A DNA stretch of 19,793 bases from an uncultured Selenomonadales bacterium (lineage in GTDB: Bacteria > Bacillota_C > Negativicutes > Selenomonadales > Selenomonadaceae). The notes under the pieces are model-generated. The model was not told the origin of the DNA. It searched no databases and saw only the letters and a program-made list of their open reading frames with translations. This document shows positions 1 through 6,703 of the stretch, one piece after another. The stretch spans positions 1-19,793 of the forward strand of contig CALGGX010000187.1 in assembly GCA_937916025.1 (NCBI GenBank), read 5' to 3'. Every line of letters starts with the position of its first letter. Within the stretch, counting starts at the first letter, position 1. The position numbers and the translations under genes were made by a program.

Positions 1-14
1 AGAATGAAAAGTTC

Positions 15-28
15 GGAATGAGGAATTA
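15..28. repeat. heptamer repeat fragment at left edge
   Basis: Two consecutive heptamers, GGAATGA (15-21) and GGAATTA (22-28), match on the opposite strand the TAATTCC-type units of the larger repeat at 4952-5082. The TAA stop codon of the glycerate kinase frame (complement of 26-28) is the first three bases of such a unit. Only 14 bases are available before the contig edge becomes uninformative, so membership in the repeat family is an inference. Confidence 0.4.
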
Positions 29-1276
29 AATTGTCGCGCGGAGCAATCGGACGATCTCTTCAATCGTCAGCGATAAATTCTGCTTTGCCGTCGTTTTCGA
101 CATTGCCTCGTCGAGAGTGCTCGCGCGATTGAGGATCGAAAAGTAAGCATCGATGCCCGCTTCATGAACTCCGGATGCGCCTTCCCCCACGCTTCCGCAA
201 ACCGCAACCGTCACGATCTTCGAGTCGATCGATTTCGCCAGCCGCGCCGCGCCGATCGGGGCTTTGCCCATTGCCGTCTGCCGATCCAACTGCCCTTCGC
301 CGGTGATCAAAACATTCGCGCCCGATATCTCCTTTCGGAAATTGATCGCGTCGAGAATCAGCTCAACGCCCTTGATCAATTCGCCGTCGAGAAACGTCCT
401 GAAAGCAAAGCCGAGTCCGCCCGCCGCACCGTCACCCGCCACGCTCGCTTGCCGAACGCCGAGAGTTTCAAGTGCAAGCTCGGAGAATTTTTCGATCCAA
501 CCGTCCATCTGCCGAACAATTTCCGGCGTCGCGCCTTTTTGCGGTCCGTAAACGTAAGAACAGCCGTTCGATCCCGTCAACGGATTTGTCACGTCGCATG
601 CAATTCTGAAGCGGCAATCCTTCAGTCGAGCGTCGACTTACGAGCGATCAATCGAAACGATATCCGCCAAATCTCGCCCGTAAACGCCGGTTTGACGTCC
701 GTCCGCGCGGAAGAATTGAAAGCCGAGTGCAGTCAGCATTCCGAGTCCGCAATCGTTTGTCGCCGAGCCGCCGATTCCGATGATGAAATCCCGACAGCCG
801 TCTTCGAGCGCGCGCAAGATCAATTCGCCCAGTCCGAACGTCGTCGTGTTGAGCGGATTCGGCGGAGCGAATTTTTTTGAAGCCGACATCGGATTGACGA
901 GCGGCATGGGATGCACCGCCAAAGTCAAGCCCGCCGCATCTGCCGTTTCGATCACCGCCGTCCGCCCGATCCTGCCGTAGCGGCTCGCGATCAAATTGAA
1001 TTTATCGCCGCGCGGATCGGTCACCGGCTCCGACTCGTCAAACAGTCGATGCAACAGCGTGCGCATTTCGAGCGGTCCCGTCACGTTGACGTGCATGATC
1101 TCGCCGCCGAGCCCTTCCGTCAACGCGTCAACCGTGCCCTCGCCGCCGTCCGCCAACGGCAACAGCTTCACTTCGATTGACGGATCGACGCGAAGCACGG
1201 CGTTTTTTGCAATCAAGCCCGCCTCCGCACTGCTTAAACTGCCTTTGAATGAATCGATTGCGATCAGTATTTTCAT
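26..1276 (-). pseudogene. glycerate kinase interrupted by one in-frame TAA
   Basis: Glycerate kinase (GlxK/GarK family) phosphorylates D-glycerate with ATP in the cytoplasm. The N-terminal half has the family start IAIDSFKGSLS, then the TTTFGLGELI and IGIGGSATNDCG segments. The C-terminal half has ACDVTNPLTG, YGPQKGAT and ITGEGQLD. The two halves are in the same frame, separated by a single TAA (complement of 638-640). Reading on after the stop gives VDARLKDCRFRIACDVTNPL, the family sequence expected there, so no bases are missing. I start it at the ATG ending at 1276, with GGAGG seven bases upstream, rather than the TTG one codon earlier. The start overlaps the glycosyltransferase stop by one base (TGATG). 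The full frame is about 416 codons against roughly 380 for the family, with extra residues around positions 75-130. A GTG at 592 could start the second half, but I see no reason to think it does. The cause may be a true nonsense mutation or a sequence error. Confidence 0.85.
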
Positions 1277-2394
1277 CAATTTGCCTCCTTCATCGAAAGA
1301 TGTTCTGCAATTTCAGCCGCCGCCGCGCGACTCAATCGAAATGCCGCATCCGACATTGCCGCGAGTTTTCGTCGATCGCGAAACAACTCCGCAATGCTCT
1401 CCGCAATGTCTTCGCCGTCGGCAAGTGATATCGCGGCTCCGCGCCGGACGGCATAACGCGCGTTAAGTGCTTCCGGACCGGGGATCGGCGCGTGCAACAG
1501 CATCGGCAAGCCGAGCGCAAACGCTTCGGTCATCGTCAACGCGCCGGGTTTTGTGATCAGCAATGTTGCGCGTTCCATCAGCTCTTTGACGTTGTCGACA
1601 AAGCCGAGCACTTCGATCGGATGTCGAAATTTCATGGACTTCAATCGCGCGGCGAGTTTTTCGTTTCGCCCGGCAACGACCGTGATTGAAATCGGCAATT
1701 CGAGCGTGTCAATTTTTTGCAATGTCTCTTCAATCGATCCGAGCCCGAGCCCGCCACCCATGACAAGCAATGCGTAATTCGTAATTCGTAATTCATAATT
1801 GGGGGTGGCGAGCACTTCATTACGCATTACGCATTGTGCATTACGCATTGAAATCGGGATTCCGGTTGCGAAGATTTTCTGACGTTGCGTCGAATGCCGC
1901 TCGAGTTCGAGTTTCATCTCCGGCGTTGCAACGAAATACACATCGACTTCTCCGTACAACCAAATCTCGTGCAGTGAATAATCCGTAAGCACCGCCGCCA
2001 GCAGAAATTGCCCCGCCGATCTGGCGTGCAGGAATTTCCATAATGCCGCCGCCGCTTCCGGAAACGGATGTGTGCAAACGATGACGTCCGGTTTGCGTTT
2101 CGAGATCAATCGATTGAACGGCAAATACATCAGCGTTGACCAGAGCAATCGAGTGAACGGACCGACGCGTCGGACGCCCGCCAATCGATATATCCGATCG
2201 TACAAGTCCGGAATCCATGCCAATATCGACAAATAAAGCCGTTTCAGAAATTGATTGAAGCGCGAGACTTCTGTCGACATAAAATCAATCACTTCGATGT
2301 CGGGCTCGCCGCGCGAGACAAATGCTGTTGCAATCGCTTGCGCCGCGCGCGTGTGTCCGGAGCCGATTGACGCCGACAGTATTAAAATCTTCAA
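1276..2394 (-). CDS. MGDG-synthase/MurG-like glycosyltransferase
   Basis: This 372-residue protein resembles the processive diacylglycerol glycosyltransferase and MGDG synthase family (GT28), which adds sugar from a UDP-sugar to a lipid at the inner face of the membrane. The N-terminal domain begins with ILSASIGSGHTRAA, whose GSGH is the family's first loop. The C-terminal nucleotide-sugar domain has VMGGGLGLGS, a TKPGALTMTEA segment and PGPEALNA. There is no signal peptide or membrane helix, as expected for a peripheral enzyme. The TTG start overlaps the SDR stop as TTGA and has GGAGG nine bases upstream. Residues about 182-209, the linker between the two domains, are encoded by a heptamer repeat (1768-1850), so this stretch is low-complexity and not ancestral sequence. 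The acceptor and sugar cannot be told from sequence. Confidence 0.82.
   Translation of the reverse strand: MKILILSASIGSGHTRAAQAIATAFVSRGEPDIEVIDFMSTEVSRFNQFLKRLYLSILAWIPDLYDRIYRLAGVRRVGPFTRLLWSTLMYLPFNRLISKRKPDVIVCTHPFPEAAAALWKFLHARSAGQFLLAAVLTDYSLHEIWLYGEVDVYFVATPEMKLELERHSTQRQKIFATGIPISMRNAQCVMRNEVLATPNYELRITNYALLVMGGGLGLGSIEETLQKIDTLELPISITVVAGRNEKLAARLKSMKFRHPIEVLGFVDNVKELMERATLLITKPGALTMTEAFALGLPMLLHAPIPGPEALNARYAVRRGAAISLADGEDIAESIAELFRDRRKLAAMSDAAFRLSRAAAAEIAEHLSMKEAN
1768..1850 (+). repeat. heptamer inverted-repeat element inside a coding sequence
   Basis: The left arm consists of TAATTCG-type units (1768-1801), followed by a core GGGGTGGCGAGCACTT and a right arm of CATTACG-type units (1818-1850), which are TAATGCG units in reverse. 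The core and adjoining unit (ATAATTGGGGGTGGCG) match the complement of 5041-5056 in the element between aspA and dcu. The element is translated in frame on the minus strand as MRNAQCVMRNEV, a few residues, then NYELRITNYAL. It replaces or forms the interdomain linker of the glycosyltransferase. Confidence 0.85.
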
Positions 2395-3134
2395 GCAGTG
2401 AGTCCTCCGTCCACACTTAAAATCGCGCCCGTGATGAAACTTGATTTTTCCGAGGCGAGGAAAAAAATCGACTCGGCAACTTCTTCAGCCGCAGCAATTC
2501 GACGCATCGGATACACACTCGCGAGATCATCGATCGACTCGCCCGAGCGTTTCAGCTGTTCGACGGTCATGGGCGTGAGCACATCCCCGGGCGCGACGGC
2601 ATTCACTCGAACAGGGATGTGCGCGAGCTCGAGCGCAAGCGACTTCGTCAACGCGATCACCGCTCCCTTAGATGCCGAGTACAGCGAGCAGAAGTAATTG
2701 CCCTTCAAGCCGGCATCGGACGCCACATTGACAATCGCGCCGCGAGTTTTCGTCAATTCATCAACCGCCGCGCGGCACATGAAAAAAGTTCCCTTGACGT
2801 TGACGCCGAACAATCGCTCGAAGCTCGGCTCGTCGACAGATTGAATTGCGCCGTCGAGGTAAATGCCGGCAGAATTGATCAGTGCATCGACGCGTCCGAA
2901 GCGCGCGAGTGTCTCGGCAAGTATTCTATCACAATCGGCAACGTTTGACACGTCGGCGGCGATAAAAAAAACGCGGCGATCGGAACCGCCGAGAGTTTCG
3001 AGAGCATTTCGACCGCGCCGGACATTTCGTCCGACGATCGCAACATTGAAGTCGTGCTCGAGAAAAATCCGCGCGGCGGCGAGTCCGATCCCGCTCGTGC
3101 CGCCCGTGATCACTGCTGCTTTGATCGCAATCAC
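2391..3134 (-). CDS. SDR family oxidoreductase (FabG-like)
   Basis: This is a 247-residue classical short-chain dehydrogenase/reductase, a cytoplasmic NAD(P)-dependent enzyme. The cofactor loop TGGTSGIG is at 10-17, the NSAG structural motif follows near residue 90, and catalytic Ser139, Tyr152 and Lys156 lie in NVASDAG and YSASK. The C-terminus FITGAILSVDGGLT is typical of the FabG-like branch, and the length is normal. The substrate is unknown. Linkage to a lipid glycosyltransferase and a glycerate kinase does not settle whether it acts in fatty acid, sugar or hydroxy-acid metabolism. The GTG start at 3134 is the earliest codon that fits the usual short N-terminus, but no clear ribosome binding site precedes it. 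It is the first gene of the minus-strand operon, and its stop overlaps the next start (TTGA). Confidence 0.88.
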   Translation of the reverse strand: MIAIKAAVITGGTSGIGLAAARIFLEHDFNVAIVGRNVRRGRNALETLGGSDRRVFFIAADVSNVADCDRILAETLARFGRVDALINSAGIYLDGAIQSVDEPSFERLFGVNVKGTFFMCRAAVDELTKTRGAIVNVASDAGLKGNYFCSLYSASKGAVIALTKSLALELAHIPVRVNAVAPGDVLTPMTVEQLKRSGESIDDLASVYPMRRIAAAEEVAESIFFLASEKSSFITGAILSVDGGLTA

Positions 3135-3221
3135 TTCCGTTTCATCAAAATTGCGGCGCGGATCGAATTACATCGGCGATTCGCTGAAGAATGCCGTTCT
3201 TCGCGCGGCGAATTCAATCAA

Positions 3222-3250
3222 ATTCTATCACATCAATGACGATTTCTCAA
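3222..3250 (-). promoter_or_regulatory. sigma70-type promoter of the SDR operon
   Basis: Read on the minus strand, a TTGAGA -35 box (3245-3250) and a TAGAAT -10 box (3222-3227) are separated by 17 bases. Transcription would start near 3215, giving a leader of about 80 bases to the GTG at 3134. That leader contains a perfect hairpin (GAAGAA at 3186-3191 against TTCTTC at 3197-3202, loop of five), of unknown role. Confidence 0.6.
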
Positions 3251-3271
3251 TTGATCTTGATTCGATCGACG

Positions 3272-3439
3272 ATGAGTTTTATCGAAAATTGGCAGGCGTG
3301 CTTATTCGTCGACGAGAACGACATTCGCGAGATGTACGAGGCGGCGGAGCTCCGGATCAAATCGCTCGATCTGATGGAGTTCACGGAAAATGATCGGGCG
3401 ATCCGAAATTCATGGCGGCATGTGATTGCCACTCGCTGA
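3272..3439 (+). CDS. possible small hypothetical protein (55 aa)
   Basis: An open frame of 55 codons begins at ATG 3272 with MSFIENW and ends TGA at 3439; an in-frame ATG at 3236 would give 67 residues. The peptide is charged and probably helical in its middle (DENDIREMYEAAELRIKS). I do not recognise it. Against it: neither start has a good ribosome binding site. For it: a strong plus-strand terminator lies 17 bases after the stop, which implies some plus-strand transcript here. The next frame (-1) also reads plausibly just upstream (SIDLDSIDDEFYRKLAG), so this may be the remains of a frameshifted small gene. Confidence 0.3.
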   Translation: MSFIENWQACLFVDENDIREMYEAAELRIKSLDLMEFTENDRAIRNSWRHVIATR

Positions 3440-3455
3440 TTAAAAATTTCTTTGC

Positions 3456-3481
3456 GCCGTCTTCGGACGGCATTTTTTTTT
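3456..3481 (+). terminator. intrinsic terminator
   Basis: GCCGTC (3456-3461), a TTCG tetraloop and GACGGC (3466-3471) form a perfect six-pair stem, followed by A and nine T residues (3473-3481). The T-run lies on the plus strand only, so it ends plus-strand transcription just before the aspA promoter. Confidence 0.85.
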
Positions 3482-3491
3482 GACAAAACTA

Positions 3492-3520
3492 TTGCATTTA
3501 CCGAATTGATGATTTACAAT
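3492..3520 (+). promoter_or_regulatory. sigma70-type promoter of aspA
   Basis: TTGCAT (3492-3497) and TACAAT (3515-3520) are spaced by 17 bases and lie 46 bases upstream of the aspA ATG. This is the best promoter match between the preceding terminator and the gene. A TTGACA at 3480-3485 has no matching -10 box at the right distance. Confidence 0.65.
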
Positions 3521-3528
3521 GCAGGATG

Positions 3529-3538
3529 TTGTATACAA
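3529..3538. promoter_or_regulatory. palindromic operator candidate TTGTATACAA
   Basis: A perfect ten-base palindrome, TTGTATACAA, lies immediately after the predicted transcription start of aspA, where a bound repressor would block RNA polymerase. GntR-family regulators commonly bind sites of this general shape, but no regulator gene is in the window. Assignment as an operator is an inference from position and symmetry. Confidence 0.4.
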
Positions 3539-3565
3539 AATACATTTTACGGAGGCGTTTTAAAA

Positions 3566-4954
3566 ATGCGGAAAGAACATGATTTTCTCGGCGAGCTCGA
3601 GGTGCCGGACAATGCGTATTACGGCGTGCAGACGATGCGGGCGATCGAAAATTTCAGCATCACGGGGCGGCTGCTCGACGTTGATCTGATCAAATCGCTG
3701 GCGAAAGTCAAAAAGGCGGCGGCGCAGGCGAATATGGAAACCGGTCGGCTCGACAAGAAGATCGGCAATGCGCTCGTGCAGGCGGCGGAAGAGATCATCG
3801 ACGGCGAGTTTCTCGATCAATTTCCGGTCGATCCGATTCAGGGCGGCGCGGGCACGTCGATCAACATGAACATGAATGAAGTGCTCTGCAATCGCGCGCT
3901 CGAGATCATCGGCGAGGCGAAAGGGCGTTACGACATCATCTCGCCGAACAATCATGCGAACATGGCGCAATCGACGAACGACTCGCTCCCGACGGCGATC
4001 AAAGTCTGTCTGACGTACAAAAGTCATACCGTGACGAAGGCGTTGGATTATCTCGCGAGCGCGCTCGAAAAGAAGGCGGAAGAGTACAAAGACATTCTGA
4101 AGATGGGGCGGACGCATTTGCAGGACGCGGTTCCGATCACGCTCGGGCAGGAGATGGGCTCGTACGCCTCGGCGATTCGTCGTTCCATTCGTCGGATCGA
4201 GTGGGCGATCGACAGCATTCGCCTGATCAACATGGGCGGCACGGCGGTCGGTACCGGTCTCAATGCGGAGCCGGCGTATATCAAGATCGTTGCTCGGAAA
4301 TTGCGCGAGATCACCGGCGAGAATTTCGAGACTTCGACCAACATCATCGACGCCACCAACAACACGGACGGCTTCGTCGATGTGTCTTCGGCTCTGAAAA
4401 ATACCGCGCTCGTGTTGATCAAAATGGCGAATGACTTCCGTTTGATGGCGAGCGGACCGCGGTGCGGCTTCGGCGAGTTGCTTTTGCCGAAACGTCAACC
4501 GGGCAGTTCGATCATGCCCGGCAAAGTCAATCCGGTCATTGCCGAAGTCATGGATCAAGCGTGCTATCAAGTGATCGGCAACGATCTCGCCGTGACGCTC
4601 GGAGTCGAGAACGGGCAATTGGAGCTCAACGTCATGGAACCGATCATGGCGTATAATCTCTGCAGCTCGATGAATTACATTGCAAACGCCTCGCGCACGT
4701 TCGTCGACAAGCTCCTCAACGGGCTCGAGCCCAATCGCGAGCAGTGTCAATATTACGTCGATCACAGCGTCGGAGTGGTAACGGCATTGTTGCCGCATAT
4801 CGGCTATGAACAATCGGCAATGTTGGCGAAGGAAGCATACAACTCGGGGCGTCCGATCCGCGACGTCGTGCTCGAAAAGGGTTTGCTGACGAAGGAGCAA
4901 CTCGATCATTTCATGTCGCCGGAGCAGATGACTCGCCCGGGAATCACGAAATAA
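3566..4954 (+). CDS. aspA: aspartate ammonia-lyase
   Basis: Aspartase splits L-aspartate reversibly into fumarate and ammonia in the cytoplasm. The 462-residue product has the length of the family (E. coli AspA is slightly longer). It opens with the typical RKEHDFLGELEVPDNAYYGVQT, and shows GGAGTSINMNMNEV and the TNDSLPTA segment. The fumarase/aspartase superfamily signature GSSIMPGKVNP is at 313-323, in the loop that carries the catalytic serine. I start it at ATG 3566 with GGAGG at 3551-3555, ten bases upstream; the frame is open further upstream but that part overlaps the promoter. The stop TAA is the first three bases of a heptamer repeat (4952-5082). The Dcu-type transporter follows 146 bases later on the same strand, so the pair would supply and exchange fumarate or aspartate for anaerobic respiration. 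Confidence 0.96.
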   Translation: MRKEHDFLGELEVPDNAYYGVQTMRAIENFSITGRLLDVDLIKSLAKVKKAAAQANMETGRLDKKIGNALVQAAEEIIDGEFLDQFPVDPIQGGAGTSINMNMNEVLCNRALEIIGEAKGRYDIISPNNHANMAQSTNDSLPTAIKVCLTYKSHTVTKALDYLASALEKKAEEYKDILKMGRTHLQDAVPITLGQEMGSYASAIRRSIRRIEWAIDSIRLINMGGTAVGTGLNAEPAYIKIVARKLREITGENFETSTNIIDATNNTDGFVDVSSALKNTALVLIKMANDFRLMASGPRCGFGELLLPKRQPGSSIMPGKVNPVIAEVMDQACYQVIGNDLAVTLGVENGQLELNVMEPIMAYNLCSSMNYIANASRTFVDKLLNGLEPNREQCQYYVDHSVGVVTALLPHIGYEQSAMLAKEAYNSGRPIRDVVLEKGLLTKEQLDHFMSPEQMTRPGITK

Positions 4955-5082
4955 TGCGTAATGCGTAATGCGTAATGCGTAATTCGTAATTCGTAATTCC
5001 AAATTCCTAATTCCAAATTCCTAATTCCTAATGAAAGAACGCCACTCTCAATTATGCATTACGAATTACGAATTATGAATTG
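4952..5082. repeat. heptamer inverted-repeat element between aspA and dcu
   Basis: Four TAATGCG units, two TAATTCG units, then alternating TAATTCC and AAATTCC units run to 5035. A core, AGAACGCCACTCTC, occupies 5036-5049, and a right arm of inverted units (CATTACG, AATTACG, AATTATG) runs to 5082. The arms can pair over about 30 bases and form a long AT-rich hairpin. The complement of the core matches the element inside the glycosyltransferase gene. The element fills nearly all of the aspA-dcu gap and contains the aspA stop codon. It is a short tandem repeat of mobile-element character; no transposase is encoded. Confidence 0.88.
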
Positions 5083-5100
5083 CTTTTCGGAGGTGGTTTA

Positions 5101-6426
5101 ATGTTTTGGGCTGAATTAATCGTCGTGCTCGGGATGATCATGATCGGCGCGAGATTCGGCGGCATTTTCCTCGGAATGTCGAGCGGTGCCGCCGTCGCAA
5201 TTCTCGTCTTCGGCTTCGGTTGCGTACCGGGCTCGCCCGCCATCGATGTCATTATGATCATCATGACCGTCGTCGTCATCGCGGCGGTCTTGCAAGCGTC
5301 CGGCGGCATGGAATATCTCATTCAAATCGCCGTCAAACTCCTGCGCGCCAATCCCGACCGCATCAGTTATTACGCGCCGCTCATCAGTTGGCTCTTCACT
5401 TTCATGTGCGGCACCGGCAATATCGTTTTCGGCATCCTGCCGGTTATCGCCGAAGTCTCGCGCGAGGCGGGCGTTCGTCCCGAGCGTCCGATCTCTATGT
5501 CCGTGCTCGCGTCTCAACAGGCGATCACCGCCTGCCCGATCTCTGCCGCGACCGTTGCTTTGCTCGGTATGCTCGCGCCTTCCGGCATTACTCTCATCGA
5601 CATTCTCATCGTCTGCATTCCCTCCACATTGATCGGCGTCATTTGCGGTTGCCTCTACTCCGCGCGCGTCGGCAAAGATCTCGCCGTCGATCCGGAATAT
5701 CTCGAGCGAGTCAAGCAGGGCATTTCCGCGCCCATCAATGAAAAAGCCGATATCAAAATCAAAACTTCTTTCGACGACAACGCAAAAAAAGCCGTGTGGT
5801 TGTATCTGCTCGCAACCGTCATCGTCGTTGCCTTCGGCATTTTCCCGTCGCTTCGACCTTCTTACGCAATCGGCAATGACATCGCCACGCTGTCAATGAC
5901 CATGACAATCGAGATCGTCATGATGATCATGGCGGGCGTGATCATCGTCGCCTGCAAAGTCAACGTCGCGTCCGTTCTCGAGCAGTCCGTCTACAAAAAC
6001 GGCTTGATGGGCGTCTATGCGATCTTCGGCTTGTCATGGGCGGGCGATACTCTCGTCAAAAACAATCTCAATTTCCTCAAGCTGAGCGCGCAAGGCATTG
6101 TCGCCGATAATCCGTGGGTCTTTGCGATCATTCTGTTCTTAATCTCGGCAATGATTCTCTCGCAAGCCGGAACGATCGGCGCACTCGGCGCGCTCGGACT
6201 TACACTCGGCATTACGCCGCCCGCAATGATCGGCATGTTTCCGAGCGTCAACGGCTACTTCCTCGTGCCGAGTTATCCGACCATTCTCGCCGGTATCGCT
6301 TTTGACAGAACCGGCACCACAAAAATCGGCAAGTATCTGTTCAATCACAGCTACATGATCCCGGGCTTGATCACATGCATTGTGAGTGTCGGCGTCGGCT
6401 TGGTGCTTGCCAATATTCTGATCTGA
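5101..6426 (+). CDS. anaerobic C4-dicarboxylate transporter, Dcu family
   Basis: This 441-residue membrane protein belongs to the DcuA/DcuB family, which exchanges or takes up fumarate, aspartate, malate and succinate in anaerobic bacteria. The order of segments follows DcuA: ELIVVLGMIMIGARFGGI at the N-terminus, then the ANPDRISYYAPL loop, CGTGNIVFGILPVIAEV and QQAITACPISAATV. About ten to twelve hydrophobic segments span the whole length, with a central hydrophilic loop near residues 200-225. The ATG at 5101 has GGAGG at 5089-5093, seven bases upstream; a TTG 21 bases earlier lies in the repeat and before the ribosome binding site, so I reject it. I see no promoter between it and aspA, so read-through from aspA is likely. 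DcuA and DcuB cannot be separated by eye. Confidence 0.92.
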   Translation: MFWAELIVVLGMIMIGARFGGIFLGMSSGAAVAILVFGFGCVPGSPAIDVIMIIMTVVVIAAVLQASGGMEYLIQIAVKLLRANPDRISYYAPLISWLFTFMCGTGNIVFGILPVIAEVSREAGVRPERPISMSVLASQQAITACPISAATVALLGMLAPSGITLIDILIVCIPSTLIGVICGCLYSARVGKDLAVDPEYLERVKQGISAPINEKADIKIKTSFDDNAKKAVWLYLLATVIVVAFGIFPSLRPSYAIGNDIATLSMTMTIEIVMMIMAGVIIVACKVNVASVLEQSVYKNGLMGVYAIFGLSWAGDTLVKNNLNFLKLSAQGIVADNPWVFAIILFLISAMILSQAGTIGALGALGLTLGITPPAMIGMFPSVNGYFLVPSYPTILAGIAFDRTGTTKIGKYLFNHSYMIPGLITCIVSVGVGLVLANILI

Positions 6427-6444
6427 ATTCGGATTTTGCATTTC

Positions 6445-6475
6445 GAGGTGCGGTCGCGAGATCGCATCTCTTTTT
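6445..6475 (+). terminator. intrinsic terminator after dcu
   Basis: GAGGTGCG (6445-6452) pairs with CGCATCTC (6463-6470), with one G-T wobble, and is followed by TTTTT (6471-6475). It lies 18 bases after the dcu stop and should end the aspA-dcu transcript. Confidence 0.75.
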
Positions 6476-6480
6476 ATTGC

Positions 6481-6503
6481 AAAAAAAATCGCCGTTTATC
6501 GGC
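6481..6503 (-). terminator. weak minus-strand terminator candidate
   Basis: On the minus strand GCCG, a five-base loop and CGGC form a short stem, followed by two bases and eight T residues (complement of 6481-6488). It could stop transcripts that leave the convergent restriction-modification operon. The stem is only four pairs, so this is tentative. Confidence 0.35.
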
Positions 6504-6516
6504 TGAAAAAAAAATG

Positions 6517-6545
6517 TAGACAACCATAAATCAACGTGATAAAAT
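6517..6545 (+). promoter_or_regulatory. sigma70-type promoter of the 32-codon ORF
   Basis: TAGACA (6517-6522) and TAAAAT (6540-6545) are separated by exactly 17 bases. An inverted repeat, GACAAC (6519-6524) and GTTGTC (6547-6552), brackets the -10 box and could be an operator. The promoter lies after the dcu terminator, so the small gene downstream is an independent unit. Confidence 0.6.
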
Positions 6546-6562
6546 TGTTGTCGACGGCGATC

Positions 6563-6599
6563 GAAGCCGGCTTCCTCCCCGAGAAGGGAGGTGATCCCT
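6563..6599 (+). promoter_or_regulatory. leader with sequestrable ribosome binding site
   Basis: The leader holds a perfect palindrome GAAGCCGGCTTC (6563-6574). It is followed by CCTCCC (6574-6579), which can pair with GGGAGG (6586-6591), the core of an extended Shine-Dalgarno GGGAGGTGATC complementary to the 16S rRNA end. A second option pairs AGGGA (6585-6589) with TCCCT (6595-6599). These folds are mutually exclusive and both occlude the binding site, so translation may be switched by structure or a ligand. No known riboswitch class is recognised. Confidence 0.5.
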
Positions 6600-6698
6600 A
6601 TGAAGCGTGACTACAGTAAGGCAAATTTTTTCCTGAGTGTGGCGCGTTGGATCTGGGATATCGCGCGTGAAATCTTCGAATCCATTTTCGATGATTAA
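6600..6698 (+). CDS. 32-residue amphipathic peptide, unknown
   Basis: The frame runs ATG 6600 to TAA 6698. It begins MKRDYSKANFFLSVARW and ends REIFESIFDD. Charged residues sit at both ends, and hydrophobic residues (F10, F11, V14, W17, I18, I21, F25, I28, F29) recur every three to four positions, so it should form an amphipathic helix that could lie on a membrane. The ribosome binding site is close to a perfect match to the 16S rRNA end and starts 14 bases before ATG. It has its own promoter and a hairpin after the stop. I do not recognise the family. A small membrane-active or toxin-like peptide, a signalling peptide or a regulatory leader are possible; no function is assigned. Confidence 0.6.
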   Translation: MKRDYSKANFFLSVARWIWDIAREIFESIFDD

Positions 6699-6703
6699 GC
6701 GCT

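Noticed and set aside
638..640. Recoding of the glycerate kinase stop (selenocysteine, pyrrolysine or programmed readthrough)
   Set aside because: The codon is TAA, which is not used for either amino acid, and no readthrough structure or context is visible.
3560..5002. Minus-strand open frame of 480 codons opposite aspA
   Set aside because: It is antisense to a fully conserved aspartase, is rich in Arg, His and Asp as shadow frames are, and runs into the repeat element.
4952..5082. CRISPR array
   Set aside because: The units are seven bases long and contiguous, with no spacers, and the arms are inverted relative to each other.
6600..6698. Type I toxin-antitoxin assignment for the 32-residue peptide
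   Set aside because: The peptide is amphipathic but not a clear transmembrane toxin, and I see no antisense RNA promoter opposite it.
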